DNA from: Capniomyces stellatus
Taxonomy: Eukaryota; Kickxellomycota; Harpellomycetes; Harpellales; Legeriomycetaceae
Assembly: GCA_001661515.1 (NCBI GenBank)
Contig: LUVW01000016.1
Location: 282,374-346,373 of the forward strand
Reading direction: 5' to 3'
DNA: 64,000 nt
Positions 60,763-64,000 of the stretch are shown here, piece by piece. The position numbers and the translations under genes are program-made. Every line of letters begins with the position of its first letter. Within the stretch, counting starts at the first letter, position 1. The notes under the pieces were generated by a model, which searched no databases, had not been told where the DNA came from, and saw only the letters and a program-made list of their open reading frames with translations.

Positions 60763-61482
60763 TTAGTTTCTAGACTTCTGGGCCGATATCCCTATCAATG
60801 CAACAAAAAATGTCAGGACGATAGGGATGATCAACAATAAACTGAATTTGAACTCGCCATTTGGGTTTTTGAGTCGAACAACAAACTGAGACAGCTTCAA
60901 GTAGTAATCGATAAAGAAATTGGTGCTTGCACCAGCCAACAGGATAAAGGCACCAAATACTGAAGAGTAAACAAGGATGGAATTTTTTCTATATTTAAAA
61001 GCCAGCATAACAAAGAGCACAGAGAATAGAACAAAGGGGATGATTTTGGCGAATACAGAGTCCATTACTTTGAGTGGGATAAAAGCGACTATGTAAAATA
61101 TGACTACAAGGCCTGTGGAGCAACTAGAGAGTACCAGTCCCAAGTAACTCACCATTGTTGCGGCGTAGCCAACCAGGACACCAATACACATGGAGGTTAC
61201 GAGTTTGTTGCTTGGCGTGTGGATGATTATTATTGCTGCATGTTCGAGTTCGTAGAAGAGAATTTCAAAAAAAATTGTTGTGAATATGAATCCAGTAATA
61301 AAGTACGTTGCTTTTATCCGGTTTGAGCCAGAGTATAGCAATACTATTCCACAAAGTATAAGCAGCACGGCGATGATGTTAAGTATCGTGTACGCCAAAT
61401 CGTTGTTCAGTGGCGAGTTTAAAACAACGCTTAGCGATTTTATGCTATTGATCTCTAGCATTGTTCTTTTAGGCGGACACAA
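60763..61482 (-). CDS. Seven-helix membrane protein 2, possibly DUF4203/TMEM198-like
   Basis: Single exon, 239 residues; the ATG at 61461 (MLEINSIKS) is an alternative start and more sensible if the protein begins outside the membrane. Seven hydrophobic segments: ILNIIAVLLILCGIVLLY, TYFITGFIFTTIFFEILF, then four further helices including VYSSVFGAFILLAGAS and a last helix LLIIPIVLTFFVALIGIS. The SSVFGAFILLAG stretch corresponds to AICGAFLVTYG of the neighbour, as expected for paralogues. Unlike the neighbour, it has almost no C-terminal tail. A (TTTCTTGG)4 repeat stands about 40-70 bp before the start. Confidence 0.62.
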   Translation of the reverse strand: MCPPKRTMLEINSIKSLSVVLNSPLNNDLAYTILNIIAVLLILCGIVLLYSGSNRIKATYFITGFIFTTIFFEILFYELEHAAIIIIHTPSNKLVTSMCIGVLVGYAATMVSYLGLVLSSCSTGLVVIFYIVAFIPLKVMDSVFAKIIPFVLFSVLFVMLAFKYRKNSILVYSSVFGAFILLAGASTNFFIDYYLKLSQFVVRLKNPNGEFKFSLLLIIPIVLTFFVALIGISAQKSRN

Positions 61483-61520
61483 ATGTTGAATTGGCCTGGG
61501 TTGCTGTTCTGATTTATGAT

Positions 61521-61551
61521 TTCTTGGTTTCTTGGTTTCTTGGTTTCTTGG
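61521..61551. repeat. (TTTCTTGG)4 octamer repeat
   Basis: Four near-perfect copies just upstream of membrane protein 2. Confidence 0.93.
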
Positions 61552-62238
61552 CTTTACTGGATACGTGAGGGAGTGTTATACTATATTTTAATTGAGAATT
61601 GTTGGCTTTGTTGTTTTAAAATAAAATAAATTGAATACAAGTGTAGCTGCTGTTTGATTTAATACCGTTTTGGTATTTTATTAATTGGGTACCGTGTTGA
61701 ATTTGGAAAAGCAAGGTCGAACCCTTTTTGATATATATATATATAAACCAAATAAGTGTGAACAAAGCGTTAGGATGGTAGAGTGGTTGTCAAGGTGCAT
61801 TGAGCAGCATAGTAATGGGTGAATTGAGTTTCAGGGATTTTTAGTTAATAAATAGTGTCTGGAGCCGAGCATAAATAAACAAAACTAGTTTATGACTAGC
61901 TGCACTTAAAACTGACTCTATAGCCGACGTTTAATACATCATCAAATTGGATATTATATCATGACAGCGCTACAAAAGATTTGTTTGTATAATTAGTCGT
62001 ATGGATGACATTTGAAGGCGAGTAGAGCAAACATTGCAGTTCGAGTAACCGGAAAGTAGTAATGAACGTAATATAAAGAGTATACGCGCCGAAGTTCTAG
62101 TAGAGCGGTAGAATAAAACTTTTAAAGAGCAAGTGAGTAAACCAAGTTGGAATCCACGATTGTTGATTAATAAAACTATCAAGTTACATTAGAAAGTAAA
62201 AAAAAGTTGTGGAATATATAACGAGTTGATTGATCAGA

Positions 62239-62244
<6 letters not shown>

Positions 62245-62272
<28 letters not shown>
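62245..62272. repeat. Poly-A tract (A28)
   Basis: Twenty-eight A in a row in the intergenic region. Confidence 0.95.
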
Positions 62273-63237
62273 GAATTGCGAGAAAATGCAAAAACGCCAA
62301 TAACTAGAAATTGACCAAATTGGAATTAGAATTAATGAAAGTGAATGAACGAAATAAAGAAAATAAATAAATAAACAAACAAAAAAAAAGGGAAAAAAAA
62401 ATGAAAATGGAAATGAAAAAAGGGAAGAAAAAAAAAGCAAAGGATTGGAAAAAAGCTAATTGTTTGATTAAGAAATAAATGGCAAAAACGGAAAAGATGA
62501 AAAGTTTTGAGAAGCAGGTGTAAAGTAAATAAAGTAAAAAAAAAAAAACGAAACAAAACAAAATAAAATAAAATAGTAGAAAAAGTACGAAAAAAAAGAA
62601 CACACTTGAAAAAAAAAGGCTTTTTATGATTATAGTTTTAAATCGAAGGATTGAATCAAAGGTATTGTTGAGAGGAGGACAGAAAGAATCAAAAGCAAAC
62701 TTAAAAAAACAACAAAAAGGTAGGTTTTAAACAAAACTCAATCATATACTAGTAAGGTGGATCAGTAAAACTGAGATTGAAAGCAATAAGGGTTAGTTTG
62801 ATTTTCTATCAGATACTGATGAATCAATCTAAAAAGCAGAGTGACATTTGATTAGTGTTATTTTTAATTTGTAAGTGCGCACTTGGTTTTAATCGAGTTT
62901 GGATTGAGAAATCCAGTAAACAGAATTGAATAAGCGAGAGAGAGAAAGGGGGGAATGAGGATTTAGTAAATTGTTTTTGGTTTGTCTGATTGAATATATT
63001 TTTATTATATAGATAAAAATTTTGGGAAGCGAATCTATCAAGAGCGGGGGATAAAGATTCGTTGAGGAGACCAAAAACCGGAAAGGATAAAAAAGAAATA
63101 ACAAAAAGGATTAAAACTTGAAAATAACTTGTAAAAAAAAAAAGAGCGGAATAAGAAATATAAGAGATAATATATTTTAATTCTGCAAAGAGGCTAAAGA
63201 AGAACAGAAATAGGACAAGGAAAGTTGGTAAATACAT

Positions 63238-64000
63238 ATGGACTCGACTTGGAGAGTAGATCAGTTCTCAGAGCTGAATCGGATGCTTGGAGAAGCGTTT
63301 GAGGTGGCAGATGATGACATGGGAATGATGGGGCAGGAGCTTGAGAAAAGACTTGAGGAGCCTTTGGAGACGCTTGCAAAGTTATTTGAGTTTGGGTCGC
63401 GAAATGCAAAGAGTTTGTCGGGGCTGGAGAAGGGGGTTGTTCGGGTGAATGGGCAGGATCTGAAGGTGAATGCAGAGTTTATAGCGGAGACAAAAAAAGT
63501 GAGCGAATTTTTGGAAATAGATGAGGGGGTGGCAGCGACAATAGTGCATGAGGCTATGGGGTACGAAATAAGGCTGGAGCGGCCGGTAGCAGAGTGTGCG
63601 GTACTGTTGTTTTATGCGGAGCGGCAAAAGATGCTGTTGTGTCTGGACAACATATTTTCAGGGGGGGTTAACGAGTCGATAGCAGTGGGGGTCAGGGAGG
63701 TGGTTCTGGGCTATGCAGACAAGATACTGTCGAGCACGTTGGAAGTTGGGAGCGATGGGGCAGGTAAGGTTGGGTATGAGTACCAAGCTGATAAGAGGGA
63801 GGGGATGTTTCCGGGGCGAGTGTTGGAGCGGATTGAAAAGAACAAGAGAGAGATGGACAGGATGAGAAATAAGGAGGGGGGAATCAAGTCGAGCGGGGTG
63901 TCGGAGGAAGTGATTGGGGAGGTTATAGTTAGTTTGCAGGAGGAGAGGAGGTTGTTGGCGGGGATATTTTACATAATGGCGTCAGAGTATGAGCTGAATT
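63238..64000 (+). CDS. Probable NUP192/NUP205 nucleoporin, N-terminal part, cut by window edge
   Basis: Inner-ring scaffold nucleoporin by similarity. The frame is open from ATG 63238 to the window end (254 residues). Features: helical start, EFIAETKKVSEFLEIDEGVA (family: KEAFILSDLFDIGELAAVELL), AVLLFYAERQKMLLCLDNIF (family: VAVLLYWDGKRCIANSLKAL), then a linker, a Lys/Arg helix and VSLQEERRLLAGIFYIMAS, all in the order of the NUP205 N-terminus. The possible donor GGTAAGG at 63764 is not needed to keep the frame open. The full family protein has 1,600-2,000 residues, so most lies outside. NUP188 is a less likely alternative. Confidence 0.65.
   Translation, partial: MDSTWRVDQFSELNRMLGEAFEVADDDMGMMGQELEKRLEEPLETLAKLFEFGSRNAKSLSGLEKGVVRVNGQDLKVNAEFIAETKKVSEFLEIDEGVAATIVHEAMGYEIRLERPVAECAVLLFYAERQKMLLCLDNIFSGGVNESIAVGVREVVLGYADKILSSTLEVGSDGAGKVGYEYQADKREGMFPGRVLERIEKNKREMDRMRNKEGGIKSSGVSEEVIGEVIVSLQEERRLLAGIFYIMASEYELN

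Larger units (their letters stand above)
61483..63237. other. Divergent intergenic region, purine-rich on the right
   Basis: Contains the promoter of membrane protein 2 and that of the nucleoporin gene. From about 62200 to 63180 the plus strand is very A/G-rich (A28 at 62245-62272). Phe-rich minus frames here are shadows of that. No gene seen. Confidence 0.6.

Noticed and set aside
62304..62603. Phe-rich minus-strand frames at 62234-62603
   Set aside because: Complement of an A-rich intergenic tract; composition alone explains them.

Overview
The window is nuclear DNA of a fungus, very probably an early-diverging (non-Dikarya) one. Squalene epoxidase (ERG1), a TOK-type two-pore potassium channel, two NPR1/HAL-type kinases and a PHO85-type CDK point to fungi. 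A FIGNL1-type AAA ATPase and a KIAA1143/DUF4604 protein are more typical of early-diverging fungi than of yeasts. Genes are intron-rich (up to ten exons here), with GTAAGT-like donors and TAG acceptors. The DNA between genes is very AT-rich and long (up to about 3.7 kb), with many homopolymers and microsatellites. I considered Kickxellomycotina/Zoopagomycota but cannot place the organism more closely.

Layout, left to right: ERG1 5' part (minus, runs off the left edge); TOK-type K+ channel (minus, 8 exons including a 12-nt exon); KIAA1143-like protein (minus); NPR1/HAL-like kinase A (minus); HCS1/IGHMBP2-type helicase (minus); NPR1/HAL-like kinase B (minus); COG6 (plus); a small single-pass membrane protein (plus); p47/SHP1 UBA-SEP-UBX cofactor (minus), divergent from mitochondrial ribosomal protein uS9m (plus); an orphan seven-helix membrane protein (minus); FIGNL1 (plus), convergent with UTP5/WDR43 (minus); an intron-containing tRNA-Tyr (minus); a DUF952 protein (minus); succinyl-CoA ligase alpha subunit (plus); a 918-residue ankyrin protein (plus); PHO85-type CDK with a polyQ tail (minus); two adjacent related seven-helix membrane proteins (minus); and a probable NUP192/NUP205 N-terminus (plus, runs off the right edge).

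There is no operon-like logic. These are housekeeping genes for sterol synthesis, Golgi tethering, Cdc48 adaptors, ribosome biogenesis, mitochondrial translation and the TCA cycle, mixed with kinases and lineage-specific membrane and ankyrin proteins. I found no mobile element, CRISPR array, virus or toxin gene.

The most unusual signals are in gene structure. The Walker A motif of the helicase is interrupted in a way that only a 2-nt exon (or a recursive/stwintron-type splice) repairs. The K+ channel needs a 12-nt exon to avoid a stop. Three intergenic sites carry a long C-run followed by exactly eight A's. Exon coordinates were worked out by hand from splice consensus, reading frame and family similarity.
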